This document shows, in pieces, positions 19,408 through 26,869 of a stretch of DNA of 64,000 bases. The notes below the pieces were generated by a model that saw only the letters and a program-made list of their open reading frames with translations, made no database searches and was not told the DNA's origin. Both the position numbers and the translations under genes were made by a program. Origin of the DNA: Pseudomonas sp. LB-090624 (lineage in GTDB: Bacteria > Pseudomonadota > Gammaproteobacteria > Pseudomonadales > Pseudomonadaceae); assembly GCF_003205205.1 (NCBI RefSeq), contig NZ_QJRL01000022.1, positions 1 to 64,000 on the forward strand, given 5' to 3'. Every line of letters begins with the position of its first letter. The stretch's first letter is position 1.

Positions 19408-20475
19408 ATGGCTACAATCGTCAAAACCCCTGCCGGCACCTGGAAGGCCGTTATCCGCAAGACCGGTTGGCCGACCAACGCCAAAACCTTCCGCACCAAA
19501 CGCGACGCTGAGGATTGGTCACGACGCACCGAAGACGAGATGGTGCGCGGTGTGTACATCCAGCGCAGCGGCTCTGAGCGCATGACGCTGGAAATAGCGC
19601 TCAAGCGCTACCTGACCGACATTACACCCACAAAGAAGCCTACGACTCAACGCGGTGAGATCTCCAAGGCTAAAAAGCTAACGGAGCATCTGGGCAAGTA
19701 TTCTCTCGCAGCCCTTTCCGCTGAAACCATTGCCAACTATCGCGACAAGCGCCTTAACGAGCCAGGCCGCGCGGGCACGACCAGCAACAACACCGTTCGC
19801 CTGGAGCTGGCTCTACTGAGCCACGTTTTCACGGTCGCGATCCAGGAATGGGGGCTGGGCCTGACGTTTAACCCCGTGTTGAATATACGCAAGCCAAGCC
19901 CCGGGGAGGGTCGCAATCGTAGGCTCTCGCCGGATGAGGAACGGCGGCTATTCGCAGAGGTGAATCGGCATAGCAATCCAATGCTTGGGTGGATCGTTGG
20001 CATCGCTCTGGAAACTGGTATGCGCTCAGGTGAAATCGCGTCGCTACGCAGAACTCAGGTGGATACAGAGCGACGCATCGTAAGACTGGTCGACACGAAA
20101 AATGATGGTCAACGAACTGTGCCACTGAGCAAGCGAGCCACAGAGCTTTTCAGAGCCGCGATGATGAATCCAGCTCGCCCTAGCGAGTGCAACTTGGTGT
20201 TTTTCGGTGAGCCCGGTAGAGATGGAAAGCGCCGCCCCTATGCGTTCACAAAAATCTGGGGGCTGTTGGTTAAGAAGCTTCAGCTATCCGACTTTAGATT
20301 TCACGACTTGAGGCATGAGGCTGTCAGCCGCTTGGTGGAAGGTGGTCTTTCCGACCAAGAGGTATCAAGCATCAGCGGCCACAAATCGATGCAAATGTTG
20401 AAAAGATACACACATCTACGTTCCGAAGATCTAGTAGCCCGGCTGGACAACATGCCAAATAACAAAAAAGTTTAG
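19408..20475 (+). CDS. int: Tyrosine recombinase/integrase of the island
   Basis: This 355-residue site-specific recombinase should catalyse integration at, and excision from, the adjacent tRNA. The catalytic residues are all present: R206 (TGMRSGEI), K231 (DTKNDGQRTVPL), H299 and R302 (HDLRHEA), H325 (SGHKS) and the nucleophile Y334 (KRYTHL). An amino-terminal arm-binding segment (MATIVKTPAGTWKAVIRKTG) and a core-binding domain precede these. The ATG at 19408, with GGAG nine bases upstream, is preferred over an in-frame start twelve codons earlier. The position just inside attL is typical of tRNA-targeting islands, and the enzyme looks functional. Confidence 0.94.
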   Translation: MATIVKTPAGTWKAVIRKTGWPTNAKTFRTKRDAEDWSRRTEDEMVRGVYIQRSGSERMTLEIALKRYLTDITPTKKPTTQRGEISKAKKLTEHLGKYSLAALSAETIANYRDKRLNEPGRAGTTSNNTVRLELALLSHVFTVAIQEWGLGLTFNPVLNIRKPSPGEGRNRRLSPDEERRLFAEVNRHSNPMLGWIVGIALETGMRSGEIASLRRTQVDTERRIVRLVDTKNDGQRTVPLSKRATELFRAAMMNPARPSECNLVFFGEPGRDGKRRPYAFTKIWGLLVKKLQLSDFRFHDLRHEAVSRLVEGGLSDQEVSSISGHKSMQMLKRYTHLRSEDLVARLDNMPNNKKV

Positions 20476-20612
20476 CTAAAAAATCAAAACAGCTTAGCTA
20501 AACTCAGCACTATAGCCGCACCACACGAGGTGAGGTTCAAATTTAGCGGCTAAAACAGCTACGGCTTTAAACAAGTTGAGCTAAAACAAGAACGGAGAAC
20601 TATAGCTAAACC
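20471..20612. promoter_or_regulatory. Cluster of TTAGCTAA-type palindromic motifs
   Basis: Related motifs recur over 142 bases: TTTAGCTAAA (20471-20480, over the int stop), TTAGCTAA (20494-20501), TTTAGC-G-GCTAAA (20542-20554), GAGCTAAAAC (about 20578-20587) and TATAGCTAAACC (20601-20612). The same core appears twice in the inverted repeat at 22251-22290. The spacing and repetition suggest iterons or an operator array bound by an island protein. The 227-base gap between int and the next gene has no other coding content. Confidence 0.5.
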
Positions 20613-20657
20613 ATCCCGCTGTCAAGCCAATATTCAAAAAGTTCTTTATAAATTTGC

Positions 20658-20702
20658 GCTAGGTGTCATAGGATATCCGAAATTAAGCGGAGGACACCTA
20701 GC
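20658..20702 (+). promoter_or_regulatory. Inverted repeat abutting the AlpA-like gene start
   Basis: GCTAGGTGTC (20658-20667) and GACACCTAGC (20693-20702) are perfect 10-bp complements; the right arm ends exactly at the ATG and borders the GCGGAGG ribosome binding site. A TATAAAT-like -10 lies at about 20648. It could be an autoregulatory operator, or an RNA hairpin hiding the ribosome binding site. Confidence 0.5.
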
Positions 20703-20921
20703 ATGACCACTGAAGAATATATACGCGACTTATTCTCTGGGGCTCCACTCTTGTCCCTCGAACAGCTTGCGGAGGTGCTACACAGAAGCAAGGATGGCTT
20801 GAGGATCAGTCTGAGTGGCGACAATGAGGTATCGAGAAAATTCCTCCCCTGTAAGGTGAGAATTGGCAGGAGGATTTATTTCAGAACCGCAGATGTAGCC
20901 AAGGTGCTTGAGCAGGGCTGA
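20703..20921 (+). CDS. AlpA/MerR-like helix-turn-helix regulator
   Basis: This 72-residue protein has one small helix-turn-helix segment (LLSLEQLAEVLHRSKDGLRI) and the wing-like end RIGRRIYFRTADVAKVLEQG, the pattern of AlpA-like or excisionase-type regulators encoded next to integrases. Such proteins activate int/excision genes or bend attachment DNA. The gene starts directly after a perfect inverted repeat that may be its own operator. It lies six bases before the next gene, so the two are probably one operon. The family is clear at fold level; the exact role is inferred. Confidence 0.7.
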   Translation: MTTEEYIRDLFSGAPLLSLEQLAEVLHRSKDGLRISLSGDNEVSRKFLPCKVRIGRRIYFRTADVAKVLEQG

Positions 20922-20926
20922 CGAAG

Positions 20927-21820
20927 ATGTCTATATCCCTAGTTGTAAAAAGAAAGGTATCCAGCCATTTCACAATCATCCCTAACGATGTAATAAGCGA
21001 CTCAAACCTGAGTTGGAAATCGTTGGGCCTACTTGTGAAATTACTATCACTACCTCCAGGCTACCCATACCTGACGGTGGAATCGCTATCTAAGAAAAAC
21101 GGCACTGGTACAGCCGCAACCAGGAGCGGATTACAGGAGTTGGAGGACGCAGGCTACTTGAGTATCAAGCGCACCCATGACTCCCGAGGCCGATTCGCAA
21201 AAACGGTATGGCATATATCTGACGAGCCCAATAGCCAAGCCTCCGCTGCACCATATTGCGATAACCCGAACATGGATAAACCGCACACGGAGCAGCCGCA
21301 CCTGGGGAAACAAGCACATATAAATACTAACAAAGCAATAAAACCAAGAAATAAGAAAACTACTACGTCCCTCGACGATGTACCGGTAGCCGATGGTCCG
21401 CCGCTGAGGTTGACGGCATTGGTATCAGCTGAAACGAGAAGCCAAATTTTCAAGGCGCTGGAGCAGGTTGCTCCCGTTGACCACCAACGCATGCTGGACG
21501 AACTGTCGGCTGCGATCAAAGCGGGATCTATCAAAACCACAGCAGTTCGGTGGTTTCACGGAATCATCAAGCGATATCGAGATGGCAGCTACAACTTCAA
21601 GGACCGAGCACCTGCGGGGAAACCTAGGCGTGACGATAACGCACCTCACTTTACCTCGACAGACAACCCGGAAATAGGCCCGTCAAGTGTCAAGAACGAG
21701 AACCGGTCGACCGTAGGAAAGGAGTACTTGAAGAAGTTAAGGACAAATAGGTCTAGCTCTGGCACATCACCAGTCCGAATTTTGACAAATGAGAAACCAA
21801 GCGCTAGCTCTGAGATTTAG
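20927..21820 (+). CDS. Winged-helix protein, replication-initiation-like
   Basis: This 297-residue protein opens with about 100 residues resembling winged-helix domains of plasmid/phage replication and DnaD-like proteins (HFTIIPNDVI near residue 14, then LTVESLSKKNGTGTAATRSG and LEDAGYLSIKRTHDSRGRF). A polar linker near residues 105-150 and a basic, less recognisable carboxy part (AVRWFHGIIKRYRDG) follow. Similar proteins sit beside AlpA-like regulators in tRNA islands and phage satellites. The function is not established. Codon use is AT-rich like the rest of the island. Confidence 0.55.
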   Translation: MSISLVVKRKVSSHFTIIPNDVISDSNLSWKSLGLLVKLLSLPPGYPYLTVESLSKKNGTGTAATRSGLQELEDAGYLSIKRTHDSRGRFAKTVWHISDEPNSQASAAPYCDNPNMDKPHTEQPHLGKQAHINTNKAIKPRNKKTTTSLDDVPVADGPPLRLTALVSAETRSQIFKALEQVAPVDHQRMLDELSAAIKAGSIKTTAVRWFHGIIKRYRDGSYNFKDRAPAGKPRRDDNAPHFTSTDNPEIGPSSVKNENRSTVGKEYLKKLRTNRSSSGTSPVRILTNEKPSASSEI

Positions 21821-21837
21821 TCATCCATGAGGTTGAG

Positions 21838-22080
21838 ATGAAATCCCTTACCATACGGATCGCGGAACGAGTAATCGCGACCTACCCTCCTTCAGACCCG
21901 AGTACCAATTTGGCCAAGTTCATCTTGCTACGCGAGGAAATTCTGCAAGCGATTGAAGGTGGTTGGTCCTTACTAGGGATCTGGAAGACTTTGCATGATG
22001 AAGGATCTATCGACTTTGGCTATCAAGCTTTTCGTCGTTACGCCAGGAAATTACTACCTAAAAACTGCGGTGTTCAATAG
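21838..22080 (+). CDS. TraK-like oriT-binding protein
   Basis: This 80-residue protein aligns by eye with the core of IncP plasmid TraK: a run through LREEILQAIEGGW, then LLGIWKTLHDEG, then FGYQAFRRYARKLL, where RP4 TraK has a very similar GY..., IW and YETFR...ARR pattern. TraK binds and wraps DNA beside the transfer origin to help relaxosome assembly. This copy is shorter and lacks the proline/alanine-rich tail. No relaxase is encoded nearby, so it would act with helper proteins. The stop codon lies inside a perfect 26-bp palindrome. Confidence 0.62.
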   Translation: MKSLTIRIAERVIATYPPSDPSTNLAKFILLREEILQAIEGGWSLLGIWKTLHDEGSIDFGYQAFRRYARKLLPKNCGVQ

Positions 22081-22093
22081 CTATTGAACACCG
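22068..22093. repeat. Perfect 26-bp palindrome at the end of the TraK-like gene
   Basis: CGGTGTTCAATAG and CTATTGAACACCG are exact complements with no spacer, overlapping the stop codon. No T-run follows, so it is more likely a protein-binding dyad or RNA-processing hairpin than a classic terminator. Confidence 0.7.
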
Positions 22094-22250
22094 TTGCTTA
22101 GCCGAACAATCGTTGCCCTAGAGTTCAAACCCCGATCATTTCCTTTGTTTAAGCGATCAGCTAATAATTAAACGCTGTAGCATACATGTTGCACGCCTGA
22201 GTTCACTACTGACGCTCATTTCAGCTACACGAATATTCAGGGCAAGACAG

Positions 22251-22290
22251 GTGAAGTTAGCTAACCGATAAGTCGGTTAGCTAACTTCAC
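22251..22290. other. Candidate transfer origin (oriT) inverted repeat
   Basis: GTGAAGTTAGCTAACCGA (22251-22268) and its perfect complement (22273-22290) flank TAAG. The outer ends ACAG-GTGAAG and CTTCAC recall the relaxase-recognition inverted repeat of RP4 oriT, which also begins ACAGTGAAG and ends CTTCAC. The RP4 nick sequence ATCCTG is not present after it. The adjacent TraK-like gene supports the idea; a strong hairpin terminator or operator is the alternative. Confidence 0.45.
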
Positions 22291-23240
22291 GTTGGCGTAT
22301 TCGCGCCTACGGCGCTCAATGCTGTTTTGCTCTGTGAAGCGGTAGCTGCAGCAACGCTGACAACGGAAGGTCAGTTGAAGCGCACCAATGAGCGAAAGAA
22401 ATGCATTCGAAAAATTTGGAGAAACCTCTTCGGTCGCTCACATTTGCCAAGGAAGAGGCATTCTGAAAACCTGATCGCGTCCCTCCACAACGCTAAAACC
22501 TGCAAAAATATTGACTGGTCCACGATCAACACTTCACTAGCCATGCCCAGATGTTTAGAAGCATTTTCGGACACATGGCAAGCCGGCTTCACCCATCAGC
22601 GGTACGATGGCAGACGGCCGCCCCCATTAGGCTCCAACACATTCGAGAGTCGAGAGAGCACGGCTCATCTAGCGTTCACAGCAGAGGTTAGGTCGTCCAT
22701 AAGCCATGGACAAAAGCCCTACCCCTCTTGAGTCAGCGCGATCAATTCGCCATCATCAGCGACGGAAAAGTATGGGGATCTCGACACACCAGGTCGGGCA
22801 TACCCGATAACACCATCCAGACGATCTAGGCAAGGAAGGCAATGAACAACGGCCCCCGGCTGTACCCATTTCGCGACAGCCTAGTTTGGCTGAGTTCGAA
22901 GACGCGAGTGATCGACCGACTCAGGTCTCCACGGGTCAAACGCCAGATAAGTCAGCCACAGGTACGCCGGCCCACCTCCTGCTGTGTCGGACAAGCGAGC
23001 CTGTCGCCGCCTAGACAGAGTCACGTCCTACCTCAACGGACAGGCCAACAATCTGCTCCACTAACCTTGAGGACCTGGGTGCGCAAAAGGAATATGAGTG
23101 ATTGGCTCTCAAGCAGCGAGCGCAGGTACAGTGGAGACAGGTACAAGATCCACTATATTACAGAGCGAACAAGCAGGCGAAATATATTCAAATTGAATTG
23201 AATATGCCAATCCATCAATTAAAGCTGAGCGCCATTAGAA
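22291..23240. other. Stretch of 950 bases without a convincing gene
   Basis: Open frames at 22327-22731 and 22842-23201 have unusual composition and no recognisable domain. The second has a ribosome-binding-like AAGGAAGG. In another frame, around 22990-23060, a short protein-like run (RLDRVTSYLNGQANNLL) ends at a stop, suggesting a decayed gene. The last 100 bases are AT-rich and probably contain the promoter of the GHKL gene at 23241. Confidence 0.5.
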
Positions 23241-25427
23241 ATGCAAAAAAAGACCACATCGTTCCGGCCTAAAGCAAGAATAATGGAGCTGCTTGGCGAG
23301 CAGCTTATTAAGAATCATACCCTAGCACTTTTCGAACTAGTTAAAAACTCATATGACGCAGATGCCTCCGAAGTCAATCTAAACCTTGTGAACATAGATA
23401 AAGACAACGGCACAATAATAGTAAAAGATGATGGCTACGGAATGAGTTTTCAGACTGTAACAGAGGTCTGGATGGAGCCGGCGCACGGCCACAAATTAGA
23501 AAAAAGAATTAAAGGCATAAGAACTGAAAAAGGACGATTACAAGTAGGAGAAAAAGGAGTTGGACGGTTTGCTGTTCACAGGCTTGGCACGAAGATATTG
23601 ATGGTAACACGAGCTCAAGGCCAACCTGAAGTAGTTGTCGATATAGACTGGGAGAGTTTCTCCAAATCCGAATATCTAGATCAAGCCAAGATAGATATTT
23701 ATGAAAGACCACCAGAGGTCTTCATGAAACGCAGCACCGGCACATATATAAAAATCTCCAACCTTAAACAAACCTGGAAGCGCGGCGACATCAGAAGACT
23801 TTACAGATCAGTAAAGGCTATGACTCCTGCACCCCTAGAAGTAGAAGGTAACGAGAGAAAAAAAGAAGATGGATTCGAAGTAAACTTCAAGGTCATACCT
23901 GAGAAAGATTGGTTAACAGACTTGTTCGACCCTGTACTTGCAGAAAGCCAGAGCCTGTTTAGTTTTGACTTTGAACTATCAAACAGCGGCCTTAGCTATA
24001 CTTACAAGTACACTCCTTATTCCGCTATAGTTGCCGACTATAAAGACATCGTGACTGGCAGGGAGACTCCAATTGACCTTGCCTCTTTCGAGTTCTTCCG
24101 CTTCCGACATCCTGAGGACGGCGAAAACTGGAAGGAACGAAAGAAGAGGCCATACAAACCAGATCTTTATAGAACGTCCCCACCAGATAATCCAGGTTTG
24201 GAAATAGGCACCCTCAAAGGCCGAATTATTGGGTTCGACTTCGACAAAGAAATCCTTCGCTACATTAAAGATGAAGCCGGAGGACTAGAAGATTACGTAA
24301 AACAACAAGGCGGAATAAAAGTTTATAGAGATGGACTCCGGGTATACAACTACGGCGAGCCGGGTGACGACTGGCTTGGACTCGACCATCGGAGGATTCA
24401 AGGTCCCACAAGAAAATTTGGTAGCAAACAGATAATTGGCGAGCTACATCTTGAGCTAGACGGAAGTCCGGGACTACAGGAAAAGACAAATCGTGAAGGC
24501 TTCGTTGAGAATAATGCCTACAACGAACTTGTATACGCGATGATCTGTATCGTTTCTCAATTTGAAGCAGAAAGAAATAAAGACAAACGAAAACTGAAGG
24601 ATGCTCTCAACACATCTCCCGGAACGCCGCACGGGAAGAAAAAAGAGAGCATTGAAGAAATACTGAATGAGCTAGAGCAAACGGTATTAAAGAACAAAGA
24701 ACTAGACCAACAGATAGGACAGTTGGTAAGGGGTGTTGGCAAAAGCTATAGAGAAACAAGAGACGTAATGCTTTCAGCCGCTGGAGCTGGACTTGGGTTG
24801 GTCACTGTATTCCACGAGCTGGAGCGTGGCGTAAAAGGGCTTAACTCGAGTATCGCAGACGGAGCACCATTAGATCAACTGAAGCAAATGTCTAACGAGC
24901 TAGTCTCTATTCTGCAGGGGGCCATGTACATGGTCAGCAATAAACGAATGGAGGAAATGAGCGCATCGAGCCTCGTACAATATGCCCTACTGACACAACA
25001 GAGAAGATTTAAACGACATAAGATTACTTTCTTAGATGGCTTCAAAAATTCTCCTCAGCTAGACTTCAAAATTAAAGGCATGAGAAGAATGCTCACCTCG
25101 GCCCTGGTGAACATAATAGATAATGCCATATATTGGCTCGACGAAGTAGAGACCGAACGCTGCATATGGATTTCTCCATCTGCTGAGCTTGAGGCTCCAT
25201 CGATAATCATTGCTGATAATGGACCCGGCTTCATTGATGAACCTATAGATTTAGTACAGCCATTTCATACCCGAAAACCGGCAGGAATGGGGATCGGCCT
25301 CTATTACGCAGACATGGTGATGAAGTCTCACGCAGGGCGGCTTTCGTTCCCAAACACAGATGCAGTCGACAGGCCAAAAGTAATAACTGGAGCCTGTGTC
25401 GGCCTAGTATTCAACAAGGAAGCTTAA
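23241..25427 (+). CDS. Protein with two GHKL ATPase domains, histidine kinase-like
   Basis: This 728-residue soluble protein has two complete GHKL ATP-binding domains. The first, Hsp90/MORC-like, has E32 and N36 in LFELVKNSYDAD, D64 in KDDGYGMS and the loop GEKGVGRFA at 103-111. A middle region of about 300 residues and a coiled-coil-like helix (about 455-510) follow. The second is histidine-kinase-like, with phosphoacceptor-like H525 in FHELERG, N624/N628 in the N box, D659 in DNGPGF and GMGIGL at 682-687. The partner with a receiver domain starts one base after the stop. GHKL ATPases near restriction-modification genes are known, but I do not recognise this pair as a named system. Confidence 0.82.
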   Translation: MQKKTTSFRPKARIMELLGEQLIKNHTLALFELVKNSYDADASEVNLNLVNIDKDNGTIIVKDDGYGMSFQTVTEVWMEPAHGHKLEKRIKGIRTEKGRLQVGEKGVGRFAVHRLGTKILMVTRAQGQPEVVVDIDWESFSKSEYLDQAKIDIYERPPEVFMKRSTGTYIKISNLKQTWKRGDIRRLYRSVKAMTPAPLEVEGNERKKEDGFEVNFKVIPEKDWLTDLFDPVLAESQSLFSFDFELSNSGLSYTYKYTPYSAIVADYKDIVTGRETPIDLASFEFFRFRHPEDGENWKERKKRPYKPDLYRTSPPDNPGLEIGTLKGRIIGFDFDKEILRYIKDEAGGLEDYVKQQGGIKVYRDGLRVYNYGEPGDDWLGLDHRRIQGPTRKFGSKQIIGELHLELDGSPGLQEKTNREGFVENNAYNELVYAMICIVSQFEAERNKDKRKLKDALNTSPGTPHGKKKESIEEILNELEQTVLKNKELDQQIGQLVRGVGKSYRETRDVMLSAAGAGLGLVTVFHELERGVKGLNSSIADGAPLDQLKQMSNELVSILQGAMYMVSNKRMEEMSASSLVQYALLTQQRRFKRHKITFLDGFKNSPQLDFKIKGMRRMLTSALVNIIDNAIYWLDEVETERCIWISPSAELEAPSIIIADNGPGFIDEPIDLVQPFHTRKPAGMGIGLYYADMVMKSHAGRLSFPNTDAVDRPKVITGACVGLVFNKEA

Positions 25428-25428
25428 A

Positions 25429-26841
25429 GTGCTCAATACCGGTCACGCGCTAGTCATCGACGACAAATACGATGACGGCATGCTTATATGCACTAGACTA
25501 ATCGACAGCTTAGTTCCGTGTTATTTTTTTCAATATGATGAAAAGAAGCTGATCGAGCATCAACATCAAGATAAGCCTAAAATCAATGGAGTTAGGATTA
25601 TTTTTCAAGACTTGGCTCTCACATCTCCAGGCGAGCCAAGCAAGACAGATTATGATGCCGCCGTAGCCACAATCGAAGCAGTAGTATCTGAGCACAACGG
25701 CCCATGGCTTCTTGTAACTTGGTCCACCTGGGCCGGAGCGGAAAACAATCTCGGCACAACTAAAGCCGAAGAGATTTTCAACCATCTGCGTGAAGAGCTT
25801 CCCGCCGGGCTAAAACCATTTTCATATGTAGTACTAGATACCAAACCACAGTATAGCAAAGCCGGTTTACATGGCGACGTACAGAAGGTTGCCGATATAA
25901 AACCTGAGCTCCTCCAGGAGCTTTCCCAGCATATCAGTCAAAAAACAAACATTTATCCAGCGACAACGGCCCTAATAAACTGGGAGTTTGAAGTCTTCCG
26001 AGCAGTTTCAGAAACAGTTTCAGAGATCACGAGCTTCATTAAACCCGGCGCCAACTTTGATTCAGACCTGGGAAGTATTTTACGCGAGATGGCCCTCGCT
26101 GAAATTGGGAAGAATGTCCACCCTGAAAATTTCTCGAAGGGCTTAAAAGATATTTTATCCTCAGTGCTGAGAGACAAAATAAAGGACACCAACAGCGGAA
26201 TTGAAAATTTTGAAGAGCTTGATGCAGAAAAAATAGTAAGACTGGAAAACTGGAAAGCAAAAACAAATAGAATCATCCATTTAGAGCTCTCCACACCCTC
26301 TCCAGCATTGCCTCCTGGCAGTATCGTAGATATATCACAACACTTTAATCTACTGCCTAGTGACATAGGCACAACCGACGAGCTAAACAGCTTTATTAGA
26401 GCAAATTTCTTCATGTTTGGCCGAGAAGAAAAAAAGCCAAAGAAAAATGAAGTTAGCAGCAACTGCACTGTCGTTGCCCTAGATATCACCCCGCCCTGCG
26501 ATCACGCACAAATCAAGTCAACATGGAACAAGTATTTGGTCGGGGTTTTAGTTCCTGAACAATACATAGATTACTGCAAACTCATAGACAAGGAAACCGG
26601 CCAGAGAACCAATAAACTACTCGGCGATTACCTTGTATGCCTACCCGAGATGATGAATTCCGACGGAGGCAAATACTTTTTCACATTCAACGCCCGACTG
26701 ACATTTTCGATAGATACAAAGAAAGCCAATGAAATATTTGCAGAGTGCTATAAAGGACGGCTTAGAGAACAGATACTGGGTGATATAACAAGCTGGTTAA
26801 TTCGCCAAACAACGCGACCTGGAATTGTTGAACTCAGATAA
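25429..26841 (+). CDS. Receiver-domain effector partner of the GHKL protein
   Basis: This 470-residue protein begins with what looks like a complete response-regulator receiver domain: acidic pair D11/D12 (LVIDDKYDD), phosphoacceptor D61 (IIFQDLAL), T97 (LLVTWST) and K139 followed by proline (VLDTKP). The remaining 330 residues match nothing I recognise; they contain helical stretches and end IRQTTRPGIVELR, with no DNA-binding motif evident. The GTG start lies one base after the GHKL gene, so the two are translationally coupled. Phosphotransfer from H525 of the partner to D61 is the obvious hypothesis. A terminator follows immediately. Confidence 0.72.
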   Translation: MLNTGHALVIDDKYDDGMLICTRLIDSLVPCYFFQYDEKKLIEHQHQDKPKINGVRIIFQDLALTSPGEPSKTDYDAAVATIEAVVSEHNGPWLLVTWSTWAGAENNLGTTKAEEIFNHLREELPAGLKPFSYVVLDTKPQYSKAGLHGDVQKVADIKPELLQELSQHISQKTNIYPATTALINWEFEVFRAVSETVSEITSFIKPGANFDSDLGSILREMALAEIGKNVHPENFSKGLKDILSSVLRDKIKDTNSGIENFEELDAEKIVRLENWKAKTNRIIHLELSTPSPALPPGSIVDISQHFNLLPSDIGTTDELNSFIRANFFMFGREEKKPKKNEVSSNCTVVALDITPPCDHAQIKSTWNKYLVGVLVPEQYIDYCKLIDKETGQRTNKLLGDYLVCLPEMMNSDGGKYFFTFNARLTFSIDTKKANEIFAECYKGRLREQILGDITSWLIRQTTRPGIVELR

Positions 26842-26844
26842 AAG

Positions 26845-26869
26845 AAGCCCCTATCAAAGGGGCTTTTTT
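26845..26869. terminator. Terminator between the receiver gene and the methylase
   Basis: AAGCCCCT (26845-26852) pairs with AGGGGCTT (26858-26865) around ATCAA, followed by a six-T run. It ends the GHKL/receiver operon and separates it from the converging methyltransferase gene. Confidence 0.9.

Noticed and set aside
22251..22290. Simple intrinsic terminator
   Set aside because: The hairpin is strong but is followed by GTTGGCG with no T-run, so oriT or operator readings are preferred.
22327..22731. Open frame of 134 codons in the island
   Set aside because: It starts with TTG, has no ribosome binding site, shows no recognisable domain, and its composition does not look like a real protein.
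22842..23201. Open frame of 119 codons with an AAGGAAGG in front
   Set aside because: The sequence is Arg/Ser/Pro-rich with no domain, and another frame over the same DNA looks more protein-like; treated as decayed DNA.
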